From contig NZ_JAJQJH010000004.1 of NCBI RefSeq assembly GCF_029544075.1, positions 1-64,000 of the forward strand: a DNA stretch of 64,000 nt, given 5' to 3'. The notes below the pieces were generated by a model that searched no databases, had not been told where the DNA came from, and worked only from the letters and a program-made list of their open reading frames with translations. Shown one piece after another: positions 1 to 9,241 of this stretch (the stretch's first letter is position 1; each line of letters starts with the position of its first letter). Source of the DNA: Chromohalobacter canadensis (GTDB lineage Bacteria; Pseudomonadota; Gammaproteobacteria; Pseudomonadales; Halomonadaceae). Both the position numbers and the translations under genes were made by a program.

Positions 1-122
1 GTCGAGAGGGTACCGGCGCTGGCCCTCCTTCCTCTACCTGGCGGTCCAAAGTGCTGCGGTTATTCTATGAATCCAAGGAGTAACCATCGGAAACACGCCG
101 CCGCAAAGGGAGATCACAGCGC

Positions 123-1196
123 ATGGACTCACTGACGCAGGCCTGCCTCGGTGCCGCCATCGGCGGCACCGTGCTGGGTCGCCGTCTAGGTCGCAAGGCC
201 GTCATCGCCGGCGCCGTGCTCGGCACGTTGCCCGATCTCGATGTGATTATCGACTATGGCGATGCCGTGGCCGATTACACCTATCATCGGGGATTCAGCC
301 ATTCCCTGTGGGTACTCGGCGCCCTCGCCATCCTACTGACCGGGCTGGCCCGGGCAGGCGAGCGCTGGCGACGCGTCACGCCGCCCATCGGCACGCTGCG
401 TTGGGGGCTACTATTCGGCGGCTGCCTGCTGACGCACCCTCTGTTGGACGCCTTTACCACCTATGGCACCCAACTCTGGTGGCCGCTGACGACACCGCCA
501 GTGAGTTGGCACAGCATTTTCATCATCGACCCGCTTTTTACGCTGCCGTTGCTGGTGGGCGTGATCGCCGCCCTGATCAAGGGCTATTCGCCACGCCTGC
601 TGGGCTGGGGACTGACGCTCGCGTGTTTTTATCTGACGTTCGCCGTCGCCGCGCAGAACACAGTGAACGCGCGCATCGCCCCGAGTCTCGCCAGCCTAGG
701 GCTCGACGAGGCTCCGCGCCTGATTCAGCCGACACCGTTCAACACCCTGCTGTGGCGCGTCACGGTGGTCCAGGACGACACCTACTACGAAGGCGTCGTG
801 AGCCTCTTCGACGGCCAGACACCGCTGGCACTGACCCAACTGCCGCGAGGTGGCGAATGGCAGGATGCGGCACTCGCCACGGCGGCCGGGCAACGCCTGC
901 AATGGTTCGCCGGTCCCTTCCTGCGCTATCGCACTGAGGAACGCCAAGGCACCACCCAGTTGATTGCAACCGATCTGCGTCTGGGCACGCCCGGCTATCA
1001 CATGTTCAACTTTACCCTTGCCGAGCGCCGCAACGATGGCTGGCACGCCATCGACAGCGAACGAGTCGACGGCGCGCGCCCCAATAGGAAAGCCTTCGCC
1101 TCGCTATTTAGCCGTGTGTTCGTGCCGCAGGCCGATACCTGCTTGTCACTGGACGAGCGTCAGACGCAGTGCCTCATGCCAGACGTCTCGCTCTGA
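123..1196 (+). CDS. YdjM-type inner-membrane metal-dependent hydrolase family protein
   Basis: A 357-residue protein of the YdjM/YbcI (DUF457, LexA-binding membrane hydrolase) family. The N-terminus carries the family signature: MDSLTQ, then a Gly-rich segment, a DLD acid cluster near residues 38-40 and HRGFSHS near residues 55-61, residues proposed to bind metal. Several hydrophobic segments follow in the first 190 residues, so the N-terminal half sits in the membrane. The C-terminal 170 residues are soluble and less conserved. A GGGAG sequence lies about 10 bases before the ATG. Function in the family is poorly defined; in Escherichia coli ydjM is an SOS gene, but I see no clear LexA box here. 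It is a single gene, convergent with azoR. Confidence 0.8.
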   Translation: MDSLTQACLGAAIGGTVLGRRLGRKAVIAGAVLGTLPDLDVIIDYGDAVADYTYHRGFSHSLWVLGALAILLTGLARAGERWRRVTPPIGTLRWGLLFGGCLLTHPLLDAFTTYGTQLWWPLTTPPVSWHSIFIIDPLFTLPLLVGVIAALIKGYSPRLLGWGLTLACFYLTFAVAAQNTVNARIAPSLASLGLDEAPRLIQPTPFNTLLWRVTVVQDDTYYEGVVSLFDGQTPLALTQLPRGGEWQDAALATAAGQRLQWFAGPFLRYRTEERQGTTQLIATDLRLGTPGYHMFNFTLAERRNDGWHAIDSERVDGARPNRKAFASLFSRVFVPQADTCLSLDERQTQCLMPDVSL

Positions 1197-1203
1197 CACG
1201 AAA

Positions 1204-1228
1204 AAGGCGGCTCATCATGAGCCGCCTT
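1204..1228. terminator. Bidirectional rho-independent terminator between the ydjM-like gene and azoR
   Basis: An 11-bp perfect stem (AAGGCGGCTCA paired with TGAGCCGCCTT) with a 3-base loop. It has an A-run on its left side, which is a T-run for the minus strand, and pyrimidines (CTTCTT) on its right, so it can end transcription from both sides. Confidence 0.85.
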
Positions 1229-1260
1229 CTTCGCTGTTTCACTATTATCATGCATCGGGA

Positions 1261-1875
1261 TCAGAGACGTTCCACCGTGTAATTCGCCACTGCTTGACGC
1301 GCTTCACCCATGGCCTGGTCACGTACCGCCTCGCCCATGTTGAGACCTTCCGCGTAGATCCAGTCGATGTCGCGAATGCCGATCAAGCCCAGCAGGCTGC
1401 TGACGTGGCCGGTCTGAGTATCCATCTCGGTCCCGACGTACTGACCACCGCGTGCCGCGAGCACCAGTGCGCGTTTCCCCTCGATAAGGCCCACCGGGCC
1501 GCTTTCGGTATACTTGAACGTTCTGCCCGCCCGCAGGATACGATCGAACCAGGCCTTGAGCTGGCTCGGAATGCCGAGGTTGTAAAGCGGCACCGCCAAT
1601 ACGATTAGATCATGCGCCAGCACCTCCTCGATCAACGTCTCGGAGCGCGCTGCCAAGTCGCGCTGGGCCGCATCACGCTCGTCGGGAGCGGTCATCCAAC
1701 TGCGCATCTCCTCGCCATCGAGATGCGGAAGGTCGAGCGCCACGACATCACGCTCGGTGAGTTGGACATCGTCACGCGTGCCGAGCTGCGCTTTGAAATG
1801 CGCCGCCAGCGCGCGTGACTGACCATGTTCACCAAGGATGGAAGCGGTCACCAACAAGATATTGCGAACGGCCAT
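1261..1875 (-). CDS. azoR: FMN-dependent NADH:quinone oxidoreductase / azoreductase AzoR
   Basis: A 204-residue flavodoxin-fold protein matching AzoR (AcpD) along its whole length. It would reduce quinones and azo bonds with NADH through bound FMN, in the cytoplasm. Visible features are the N-terminal strand and phosphate-binding loop (SILGEHGQSR), the AVPLYNLGIPSQLKAWFDRI segment that contacts FMN, and the AARGGQY loop. The length is the usual one of about 200 residues. The ATG has an AAAGGA sequence upstream. It appears to be monocistronic, with its own promoter region containing a small palindrome and a shared terminator downstream. Family assignment is firm; the physiological substrate is not known. 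Confidence 0.93.
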   Translation of the reverse strand: MAVRNILLVTASILGEHGQSRALAAHFKAQLGTRDDVQLTERDVVALDLPHLDGEEMRSWMTAPDERDAAQRDLAARSETLIEEVLAHDLIVLAVPLYNLGIPSQLKAWFDRILRAGRTFKYTESGPVGLIEGKRALVLAARGGQYVGTEMDTQTGHVSSLLGLIGIRDIDWIYAEGLNMGEAVRDQAMGEARQAVANYTVERL

Positions 1876-1913
1876 GCGAAAGTCCTTTCATTGGTTTTAG
1901 AGCAAATAATGCG

Positions 1914-1925
1914 AATAGCGCTATT
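1914..1925. promoter_or_regulatory. Palindrome upstream of azoR, possible operator
   Basis: AATAGCGCTATT is a perfect 12-bp palindrome lying 39-50 bases before the azoR start codon in an AT-rich stretch. Its position suits a repressor or activator site, but it matches no consensus I can name. The rest of the gap to 2094 shows nothing I recognise. Confidence 0.3.
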
Positions 1926-2094
1926 ATTCGTTGCCCTTTTTGAAAAGAAAAACGCAAAAAAGCCCACAAACCATTCGATATAATGAAACATTCCCCACAT
2001 GCGGCTCAACGGCTGCTCTCGGCACCCTTGGCATGATCGTCATAGCGCCCAGTCACGAGGGATGAAAGCCGCGTACGGGGTTGTCACGCGATGC

Positions 2095-3240
2095 TCACAT
2101 GCACTGACGGAAAAGCCCCTTGAGATCCTCGACAGTCAAGGTCACTGGATTGCCTCCACAGCTAGGATCCGCAATGGCCATTGCGGCCAAGTCGTCGATG
2201 CGCTCCGGGTCGGCGCCGATCTCGGTGAGCGTGCGCGGGATACCCATCTGGTCGTTGAGCACCTGCACGAAAGCCCTGAAGCCGTCGAAGCCGCCGGCGA
2301 TCCCCAAATAGGCAGCCGCCATGTCGAAGCGTTCGCGGATGCTATCGGCGTTGAACGCCAGTACCGCCGGCATGCAGATCGCATTGGTGGTGCCATGGTG
2401 GGAATTGAACACCGCGCCAATGGGATGGCTCATCGCATGGATGGCCCCCAACCCCTTCTGAAAGGCAGTGGATCCCATCATCGCGGCGCTCATCATGTGT
2501 GCACGCGCCTCGAGATCGGTGCCATCGGCATAGGCGCGCGGCAGATATTCCTTGACCAGTCGCATGCCTTCCAGCGCGATGCCTTGGCTCATCGGATGAT
2601 AGTGTGGGCTCGAGAAAGCCTCCACGCAGTGGGCGAAGGCGTCGAGCCCGGTACCGGCAGTGATTGCCTTGGGCATGCCCACCGTCAACTCGGGATCACA
2701 GATCACCACCCGGGGCAAAACTCTGGGGTGGAAGATGATTTTCTTTTCGTGGGTCTTGGCGTTGGTAATGACGCTGGCCCGCCCCACCTCCGAGCCGGTC
2801 CCGGCCGTGGTAGGCACCGCCACGATGGGGACGATCGCCTCGGCATCGGCTCGCGTCCACCAGTCGTCGATATCCTCGAAGTCCCACACCGGACGCGTCT
2901 GGCCGGACATGAAAGCCACCATCTTGCCGAGATCCAGCCCCGAGCCACCGCCAAACGCGATCACCCCGTCATGCCCCCCCGTCCGAAAGGCCTCGACGCC
3001 TGCCGACAGGTTGCGCTCGTTGGGATTGGGATCGACGTCGGCGAAGAGCTCCCGTCCCAGTCCCGAAGCCTCCAGGATATCCAGCGCGGCAGCGGTGATC
3101 GGCAGATCGGCCAGACCGCGATCCGTCACCAGAAGCGGCCGGGTGATGCCCGCCTCGGCACAGGCCTCGGGCAATTCCTTGACTCGGCCGGCCCCGAAGC
3201 GGATAGCGGTGGGATACGTCCAGTTTCCGATCAATGTCAT
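2095..3240 (-). CDS. Iron-containing alcohol dehydrogenase
   Basis: A 381-residue group III (iron-dependent) alcohol dehydrogenase. The NAD-binding GGGS motif is at residues 97-100 and TTAGTGSEV at about 144-152. The metal ligands of this family (Asp, His, His, His as in FucO) are present as Asp200, His204, His268 and His282, with the typical HPIGA and HHGTTNA stretches. It would interconvert an alcohol and an aldehyde in the cytoplasm. It is the last gene of the operon that begins at 10034, 47 bp after the aldehyde dehydrogenase. That suggests the two oxidise an alcohol group in succession to an acid. The substrate is inferred only from context (an amino alcohol or its gamma-glutamyl form). 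Confidence 0.9.
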   Translation of the reverse strand: MTLIGNWTYPTAIRFGAGRVKELPEACAEAGITRPLLVTDRGLADLPITAAALDILEASGLGRELFADVDPNPNERNLSAGVEAFRTGGHDGVIAFGGGSGLDLGKMVAFMSGQTRPVWDFEDIDDWWTRADAEAIVPIVAVPTTAGTGSEVGRASVITNAKTHEKKIIFHPRVLPRVVICDPELTVGMPKAITAGTGLDAFAHCVEAFSSPHYHPMSQGIALEGMRLVKEYLPRAYADGTDLEARAHMMSAAMMGSTAFQKGLGAIHAMSHPIGAVFNSHHGTTNAICMPAVLAFNADSIRERFDMAAAYLGIAGGFDGFRAFVQVLNDQMGIPRTLTEIGADPERIDDLAAMAIADPSCGGNPVTLTVEDLKGLFRQCM

Positions 3241-3287
3241 GTCGTCACCTTCTTTAGCCTGTCATTGTTTTCTTTATGTCGTTTTCG

Positions 3288-4667
3288 TTATGTCGTTTTT
3301 TTTAGATAGTAGGACTTGGGGCGTGTCAGGTTGTGATAGCCGATCACCGACAGGCCCCCGCCGCGCCCCGACTCCTTGCAGCCGGTCCAGCACAGGCCAG
3401 GGTCCAGATAATCCGCGCGGTTCATGAAGACGGTACCGGTCTCGATCCGGTCTCCCACGCGCTGGGCGCGCGCGATATCGGCCGTCCACAGGCTCGCGGT
3501 CAGTCCGAACCGGCTGTCATTCATCAGACGGATGGCTTCTTCATCGCCACTCACCTTCATGATGCCGACCACCGGGCCGAAGCTTTCATCGCGCATCACG
3601 CGCATGTCATGCGTCACTTCGGTAAGAATCTGCGGACTCAGATAGGCACCGCCGTCATCTTCGGGCTTGTGCATGACATGAGCCCTCGCACCGGCGGCCA
3701 AGGCCTCTTCGATCTGGTCACGGACCTCCCTGGCGAAGCGGATATTCGCCATCGGGCCGATATCCGTCTCGGCATCAAGTGGATTGCCCAGCTTGTAGCC
3801 CTCGACGATCGCGACCGCCTTGTCGACAAAGGCCTCATAGAGGCGCTCGTGCACATAGATGCGTTCGATCCCGCAGCAGCATTGGCCCGAGTTGAACATT
3901 GCCCCGTCGATCAGGGACGCCACCGCCGCATCGAGGTCGGCATCCTCCATGACATAGCCCGGATCCTTGCCGCCCAGCTCGAGCCCTAGCCCGGTAAAAG
4001 TACCGGCCGCCGCCTGTTCCATGGCACGCCCGCCGCCCACGGAGCCGGTGAAATTGACGAAATCGAACGCGCGATCGGCAATCAGCGTCGAGGTGGTGGC
4101 GTGATCCAGAAAGACGTTCTGGAACACCGCCTCGGGCACGCCGACCGAATGGAAGGCACGCGCCATCCGCTCGCCTGCCAGCAGGGTCTGGGTGGCATGC
4201 TTCAACAGTACGCTGTTGCCTGCGATCAGCGCCGGCGCCACCGTGTTGATGGCCGTCATGTAGGGGTAGTTCCAGGGGGCCACCACCAGCACCACTCCGT
4301 GCGGAATGCGCTTGATGTAGCGCTTGACGGTGGCGTCCTCGCCCACCGCGATATCGGCCAGCGCCTCTTCGGCGATGGTCGCCATATGGCTTCCCCGTTC
4401 TTCGAAGCCACCGAACTCGCCACCGTAACGAACCGGGCGCCCCATCATCTGCGCGAGCTCCGGCACCAGTTCGTCATTCATCGCTCCCACGGCGGCGATG
4501 CCGGCCCGCACCAGATCGATACGCTCCCGGAGAGGACGTGCGGCCCAGTCGGCCTGGGCCGCACGCGCCCGATCCGCTGCCTGCCGCGCGGCCTCGGGCG
4601 ACAGCGCCTCACGCTCGGCGAAGACCGCCCCGTCGATCGGCGAGATACATCTCAGAATATGCCCCAT
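3288..4667 (-). CDS. NAD(P)-dependent aldehyde dehydrogenase
   Basis: A member of the aldehyde dehydrogenase superfamily, 459 residues from the chosen start. The catalytic glutamate lies in ELGGKDPGY, the catalytic cysteine in SGQCCCG, and the cofactor-binding Asn in APWNYP. Two ATG codons lie in tandem; the second (4667) is at the better distance from the GGGAGG ribosome site, the first is at 4670. The gene follows the gamma-glutamyl ligase by about 40 bp and precedes an iron alcohol dehydrogenase. By analogy with PuuC-type enzymes it may oxidise a gamma-glutamyl aldehyde. The last codons include a run of eight A residues, which affects only the final residues. Confidence 0.88.
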   Translation of the reverse strand: MGHILRCISPIDGAVFAEREALSPEAARQAADRARAAQADWAARPLRERIDLVRAGIAAVGAMNDELVPELAQMMGRPVRYGGEFGGFEERGSHMATIAEEALADIAVGEDATVKRYIKRIPHGVVLVVAPWNYPYMTAINTVAPALIAGNSVLLKHATQTLLAGERMARAFHSVGVPEAVFQNVFLDHATTSTLIADRAFDFVNFTGSVGGGRAMEQAAAGTFTGLGLELGGKDPGYVMEDADLDAAVASLIDGAMFNSGQCCCGIERIYVHERLYEAFVDKAVAIVEGYKLGNPLDAETDIGPMANIRFAREVRDQIEEALAAGARAHVMHKPEDDGGAYLSPQILTEVTHDMRVMRDESFGPVVGIMKVSGDEEAIRLMNDSRFGLTASLWTADIARAQRVGDRIETGTVFMNRADYLDPGLCWTGCKESGRGGGLSVIGYHNLTRPKSYYLKKTT

Positions 4668-4709
4668 CATCCCCTCCCGTTTGCCATTTCCCGTTTTGCG
4701 GACCTGACC

Positions 4710-6071
4710 TCAACACCGCTCGAAACCGCGTGCCACCTCGTAGTCGGAGACCACCCGCTGGAAGTCCTCAAGCTCCACTTCGGCGGCTCGCACGTAATGG
4801 TCGACCACATCACCCCCCATGGCCTCGCGCAGCATGGTGGCCCCCCTCAGGGCCTCCATGGCATCGCGCAGATTCTGTGGTATCAGGCCACTCCCCCCTT
4901 CGTAGGTATCGCCCTCGGCGGGAGGAGGCAGCGCCAGGCATTCTTCGATCCCCTTGATGCCGGCGGCCAACTGGCCGGCCATGGCCAGATAGGGGTTCAG
5001 GTCCGAGCCGCCGATGCGGCACTCGATGCGCACCGCCCGTGTGCCTTCGGCGCAGAGGCGAAACCCTGCGGTACGATTATCCACCGACCAGACCGTGCGA
5101 GTGGGTGCGAAGGTGCCCTTCTGGAAGCGCTTGTAGCTATTGAGGTAGGGAGCCAGGAAGTAGGTATAGTCAGGCGCATATTTCAGCAATCCCGCCAAGT
5201 AATGCTTCATCAAGGCCGACATGCCCAGCGCATCGCGCTCATCATGGAAGACTGACTGCCCCTGCTTCCACAGCGACTGGTGGATGTGACTGGAGCTGCC
5301 CGCATGCGCGTGGTGCCATTTCGACAGGAACGTCACCGCCCGGCCTTGCTGCCAGGCGACCTCCTTGGTCGCATGCTTGGCGATGGTGTGGTAATCCGCC
5401 GTATCGAGTGCTTTCGCATAACGGATGTTGAGTTCTTCCTGCCCCGCCCCGGCCTCACCCTTGGTGCCTTCCACGGGGATGCCCGCCGCCTGGAGGTAGT
5501 TACGCAGCGGACGCAACACATGCTCTTCCTTGGTAGTCTGGAAGATGTGGTAGTCCTCGTTGTATCCGCTAATCGGCTGCAGGTCGCGAAACCCGCTCTT
5601 GCGAATGTCGTCGAGGCTTTTTTCAAACAGGAAAAACTCCAGTTCGGTGGCCATGATCGCCTCCAGCCCCATCTCCTCCAGCCGCGCCAGCTGACGCTTG
5701 AGGATGGCCCGCGGCGCATGAGGGACCGCCGCGTGCGTGCGATGATCCAGCAGATCGCACAGCACCATGGCCGTGCCCTCCAGCCACGGCACGGATCGCA
5801 GCGTGGCCAGGTCCGGTTTCATGATGTAGTCGCCGTAGCCCGCCTGCCAGGAGGTGCTGGCATAGCCACCGGGCGTTGCCATCTCGAGATCCGTGGCCAA
5901 TAGATAGTTACAGCAGTGAGTCTCGTCCCAGCCATCATCCACGAAGTGGCGCGCATGCAGTCGCTTGCCCATCAGGCGCCCCTGCATGTCGACGATGCAC
6001 ACGAGCACCGTGTCGATCTCACCGCTCTCGACCCTAGTCTTCAGGTCATCCAAAGCCAGCGTGTTGGTCAT
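4710..6071 (-). CDS. Glutamine synthetase-like gamma-glutamyl-amine ligase (PuuA/IpuC/GlnT type)
   Basis: A 453-residue member of the glutamine synthetase superfamily that resembles the gamma-glutamyl-polyamine and gamma-glutamyl-alkylamide synthetases more than true GlnA. It has the N-terminal beta-grasp domain, the metal-binding acid motif ATELEFFLFE, a diverged HAGSSSHIHQSLW in place of the usual NGSGMH motif, and the C-terminal RIECRIGGSDLNPYL segment. Such enzymes use ATP to join glutamate to an amine. The neighbouring genes (TRAP importer, ADH, ALDH, amidohydrolase) support a catabolic role rather than ammonia assimilation. I chose the ATG at 6071 over an upstream TTG at 6086. Which amine it uses cannot be read from the sequence. 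Confidence 0.85.
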   Translation of the reverse strand: MTNTLALDDLKTRVESGEIDTVLVCIVDMQGRLMGKRLHARHFVDDGWDETHCCNYLLATDLEMATPGGYASTSWQAGYGDYIMKPDLATLRSVPWLEGTAMVLCDLLDHRTHAAVPHAPRAILKRQLARLEEMGLEAIMATELEFFLFEKSLDDIRKSGFRDLQPISGYNEDYHIFQTTKEEHVLRPLRNYLQAAGIPVEGTKGEAGAGQEELNIRYAKALDTADYHTIAKHATKEVAWQQGRAVTFLSKWHHAHAGSSSHIHQSLWKQGQSVFHDERDALGMSALMKHYLAGLLKYAPDYTYFLAPYLNSYKRFQKGTFAPTRTVWSVDNRTAGFRLCAEGTRAVRIECRIGGSDLNPYLAMAGQLAAGIKGIEECLALPPPAEGDTYEGGSGLIPQNLRDAMEALRGATMLREAMGGDVVDHYVRAAEVELEDFQRVVSDYEVARGFERC

Positions 6072-6171
6072 TTCCGAGGTTCCCAATAGCCATCACCATG
6101 TCGAGGTCCGACGCTCGGTCGCCCCCTTTTCAAGCGACGTGCCCCGGCAGGCGCCAGGGCACGGAGCCGAC

Positions 6172-7224
6172 TCATGCATCGACGTAACGATAGGGCCTAC
6201 CGGCCTTGCGCATATCGGCGTTGTACTGCTTGAAGATGTCGACCACCTTGGCCTTGGTCTCGGATTGCGCCGCGATTTCATCCCAGAACTCTTGGGCCGC
6301 CGTTTCTACCTGATCCCACTCGGCGTCGGGAATGGACGTCAGCTCCAGCTTGTCACCGTGGACGCGCAGCCTGGCCTCGCCGCCCCAGTACCAGTACTGA
6401 CGATGGTAGTGGGACTGCTCACAGCACACCTCGAACAGCACCTTGAGATCTTCTGGCAGTTCCTCCCAGCGCTCCATGTTGACGAAGAAATGGCCGATCC
6501 AGGCACCCGAGATGTTGTTGGTCAGGAAGTAGTTGGTAACGTTGGCCCAACCGACCGTGTAGTCCTCGGTGATGCCGGACCAGGCGATCCCGTCCAGCTC
6601 ACCGGTCTGCAAGGCCACTTCGATGTCTTCCCAGGGGAGAGTGACCGGCACGACACCGAACCGGGACAGAAAACGTCCTGCGGTGGGGAAGGTAAAGACA
6701 CGCTTGCCCTCCAGGTCCTTGAGGCTGCGAATCGGCTCCTTGGTGGCGAAATGGCACGGATCCCAGGCGCCGGCGCTCACATGCTTGACGCCGACCTTGG
6801 CGTACTCCTCTTCCCAGATTTCCTTGAGTCCGTACTGATTGAACAGTACCGGCACATCGAGGCTATATCGGCACCCGAAGGGGAAGTACCCCCCAAAGAC
6901 GGTCACCTCGGTGGGGGACGCCATCGAATCGTCATCCGACTGCACGGCGTCGATGGTGCCGCGCTGCATCGCCCGGAACAGTTCCCCGGTCGGCACCAAC
7001 TGATCGGCACTGTACAGCTCGATCTGCATGCGGTCCCCGGCGATTCGGTTGAACAGGTCGATGGCGGGCTTGGCCACATGCTCGGCCAAGGCGGCCCCGG
7101 CATAGGTCTGCATGCGCCACTTGATGGTCGGCTCGGAGGATGACTGGGCCATGACCCTCGAGGCCAGCGGCATGATGGCAGCGCCGGCGGCGGCATTGAT
7201 CAGAAATTTGCGTCTTGTTGTCAT
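6172..7224 (-). CDS. dctP: TRAP transporter substrate-binding protein (DctP family), Tat signal
   Basis: A 350-residue periplasmic solute receptor of the DctP/TAXI-like TRAP group. The N-terminus TTRRKFLINAAAGAAIMP followed by ASRVMAQ is a twin-arginine signal peptide with an Ala-x-Ala-like cleavage site near residue 26. The mature part contains the usual ligand-anchor region (GVVPVTLPWEDIEVALQTGELDGIAWSG). An AGGAG site precedes the ATG. Here the receptor gene comes after the membrane genes, in the order Q-M-P. It is followed by the gamma-glutamyl ligase, so the imported compound is probably the substrate of that pathway. Confidence 0.93.
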   Translation of the reverse strand: MTTRRKFLINAAAGAAIMPLASRVMAQSSSEPTIKWRMQTYAGAALAEHVAKPAIDLFNRIAGDRMQIELYSADQLVPTGELFRAMQRGTIDAVQSDDDSMASPTEVTVFGGYFPFGCRYSLDVPVLFNQYGLKEIWEEEYAKVGVKHVSAGAWDPCHFATKEPIRSLKDLEGKRVFTFPTAGRFLSRFGVVPVTLPWEDIEVALQTGELDGIAWSGITEDYTVGWANVTNYFLTNNISGAWIGHFFVNMERWEELPEDLKVLFEVCCEQSHYHRQYWYWGGEARLRVHGDKLELTSIPDAEWDQVETAAQEFWDEIAAQSETKAKVVDIFKQYNADMRKAGRPYRYVDA

Positions 7225-7322
7225 TGTTCTAGCTCTCCTGGTGTCACTATCGAATGGACATGGCCCTGTGTAGGGCTATTGTTGCTCGTTCACACTGCTG
7301 TCAATTTCCCTATACGCTTTTG

Positions 7323-8645
7323 TCAACTTCCATAAATGTAGCCTGGAAGCCAGAGGGCGATCTGTGGAAAGACCATCACCAGGCTCAGGGCTGCCATCAT
7401 CACCACCACGAAGGGGAGAATGGATAAATAAATGTCACGCAGCCCGATCTCCGGAGGCGCCATGGCACGCATCAGGAACAGGTTGTACCCGAACGGCGGC
7501 GTCATGTAGGCGATCTGCGTGGTGATCGTGTAGAGCACGCCATACCAGATCAGGTCGAACCCCAGCGCATCGACCAACGGCACGTAAAGCGGCGCCACGA
7601 TCACCAGCATGGCGGTATCGTCGAGGAAGGTGCCCATGACGATGAAGCTGAGCTGCATGAGGATCAGAATCGTCCAGGGCGAGAGCCCCAGGCGCTCGGT
7701 AAACAGACCCTCGATGGCCTTCACCGCGCCGAGCCCGTCGAATATGGCCCCGAAGGCCAGCGCTGCCAGGATGATCCACATGAACATGCAGGAGATGGCC
7801 AGTGTCTTTCGCACCGATACCTCGAAGACTTGGCGCGTCATTCGTCCCTTGAGGATAGCCGCCAGCAGCGCAGCCATCGCGCCGACCGCGGAGCTTTCAA
7901 CCAAAGATGTCCAACCCTTGACGAAAGGCACCATCATCACCGCAAAGATCACCAGGGGCAGCAGCCCCGCCCTTAGCAGACGCAGCTTCTCGGCCAGCGA
8001 CACGTTCCGCTCTTCGGCGGGAAGAACGGGCCCCAAGCTGGGCTGAAGGCGGCAGCGAACATAGATATAGATGACGAACAGCAACGCCATCATCAGCCCC
8101 GGCAGCACGCCGGCTAGCCACAATTGTCCCACCGGCTGGCGCGCAATCATGGCGTACAGCACTAGCACCACCGAAGGCGGCACCAGAATACCGAGGCTGG
8201 ATCCCGCTTGGATGACGCCGGTGACCATGATCTTGTCGTACCCGCGCCGGAGCAGTTCGGGCAAGGCGATGGTGGCGCCGATCGCCATCCCGGCCACCGA
8301 CAGCCCGTTCATGGCCGAGATCAACACCATCAGGCCGATCGTGCCAATGGCCAGGCCACCTTTGACCGGCCCCATCCAGACATGAAACATCCGGTAGAGG
8401 TCATCGGCGATACGGCTTTCCGACAGCACGTACCCCATGAAGATGAACATCGGCAGGGTCAGCAACGGATACCATTTCATCAGTTTCATCGCGGACGAGA
8501 ACGGGATGTCCACCCCACCGGTGCCCCACAGCATGACGCCTGCCAGGGCGCCGACGAAGCCGATGGCGCCGAAAACACGCTGCCCAGTGAGCAGCATCAG
8601 CATCATCGAGCTGAACATCACGATGGCGATCATCTCGTACGACAT
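7323..8645 (-). CDS. dctM: TRAP transporter large permease subunit (DctM)
   Basis: A 440-residue integral membrane protein with about 12 hydrophobic segments and the DctM signatures MNGLSVAGMAIGATIALPELLRRG and GSSLGILVPPSVVLVLY. It drives solute uptake with a sodium gradient, together with DctQ and the DctP receptor. The start at 8645 (MSYEMIAIVMF) overlaps the dctQ stop codon by one base (TGATG), giving the usual length; the open frame continues 35 codons upstream but that part is not DctM-like. It is part of the 10034-2095 operon. Confidence 0.93.
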   Translation of the reverse strand: MSYEMIAIVMFSSMMLMLLTGQRVFGAIGFVGALAGVMLWGTGGVDIPFSSAMKLMKWYPLLTLPMFIFMGYVLSESRIADDLYRMFHVWMGPVKGGLAIGTIGLMVLISAMNGLSVAGMAIGATIALPELLRRGYDKIMVTGVIQAGSSLGILVPPSVVLVLYAMIARQPVGQLWLAGVLPGLMMALLFVIYIYVRCRLQPSLGPVLPAEERNVSLAEKLRLLRAGLLPLVIFAVMMVPFVKGWTSLVESSAVGAMAALLAAILKGRMTRQVFEVSVRKTLAISCMFMWIILAALAFGAIFDGLGAVKAIEGLFTERLGLSPWTILILMQLSFIVMGTFLDDTAMLVIVAPLYVPLVDALGFDLIWYGVLYTITTQIAYMTPPFGYNLFLMRAMAPPEIGLRDIYLSILPFVVVMMAALSLVMVFPQIALWLPGYIYGS

Positions 8646-9241
8646 CAGTCGAGCACCCCGCGCAGACGGCCGATATCCCGGAAAAATTCGGCAAGAGATT
8701 GAAGGATCATCAGCAACACACCGAGGCAAAGCACGACCTTGATGGGCCACAGCCAGGGCCGCCAGGCCGTCGGGCTACGCTCCAGGAAACCGAGTTTGTC
8801 ACCGGCCGCCGCGGCCCCTTCCGTGAAGAACGTGCCAACGAGGCTCAAGAGGAAGTCGAAAGGCTCATTACCGAAGTAGCCAAGAGAATAGGCCGTCGAT
8901 ACCAACCCACCATAAAGCAGGACACCGAGGTAAAAGATCAGGAAGAAGACCGTGAAGGCATCGACCCACGCCTTCGTCTTCGGGCTCCACTCGCCGTAGA
9001 AAAGATCCATGCGTACATTCGAGCCCATCTGGATTGAGTAAGGCCCGCCCAGCACGAAATACGCCACCATGACGAATTGTGCAGACTCCAGCGTCCACAT
9101 CGTGGGGGTCAAAAACACTTTGGAGACCGAGGACCACAACAGCACCGCGATCAGCACGAAGATCAGATACATCGCGAACCGCCCAATGAAACGGTTCATC
9201 GCATCGATCACGCTGATGTAGCGGAGAATGGCGCTAGGCAT
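8645..9241 (-). CDS. dctQ: TRAP transporter small permease subunit (DctQ)
   Basis: A 198-residue membrane protein with four main hydrophobic helices, as expected for DctQ, and a somewhat extended loop between the third and fourth. GGAGGG lies 8 bases before the ATG. The gene overlaps the end of the amidohydrolase gene by 8 bases and touches dctM through TGATG, so translation is coupled through all three. Its role is the small membrane partner of DctM in sodium-coupled uptake. Confidence 0.9.
   Translation of the reverse strand: MPSAILRYISVIDAMNRFIGRFAMYLIFVLIAVLLWSSVSKVFLTPTMWTLESAQFVMVAYFVLGGPYSIQMGSNVRMDLFYGEWSPKTKAWVDAFTVFFLIFYLGVLLYGGLVSTAYSLGYFGNEPFDFLLSLVGTFFTEGAAAAGDKLGFLERSPTAWRPWLWPIKVVLCLGVLLMILQSLAEFFRDIGRLRGVLD

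Noticed and set aside
67-135. 22-codon frame upstream of the first gene as a leader peptide
   Set aside because: It has no ribosome site and overlaps the next gene's start without a convincing coupling arrangement.
3288-3305. Run of eight A residues near the 3' end of the aldehyde dehydrogenase gene as a programmed slippage site
   Set aside because: A shift there would change only the last few residues, and no downstream frame of interest follows.
1999-3309. Long plus-strand frame opposite the iron alcohol dehydrogenase
   Set aside because: It is fully antisense to a gene with intact catalytic motifs, and its composition is that of a shadow frame.
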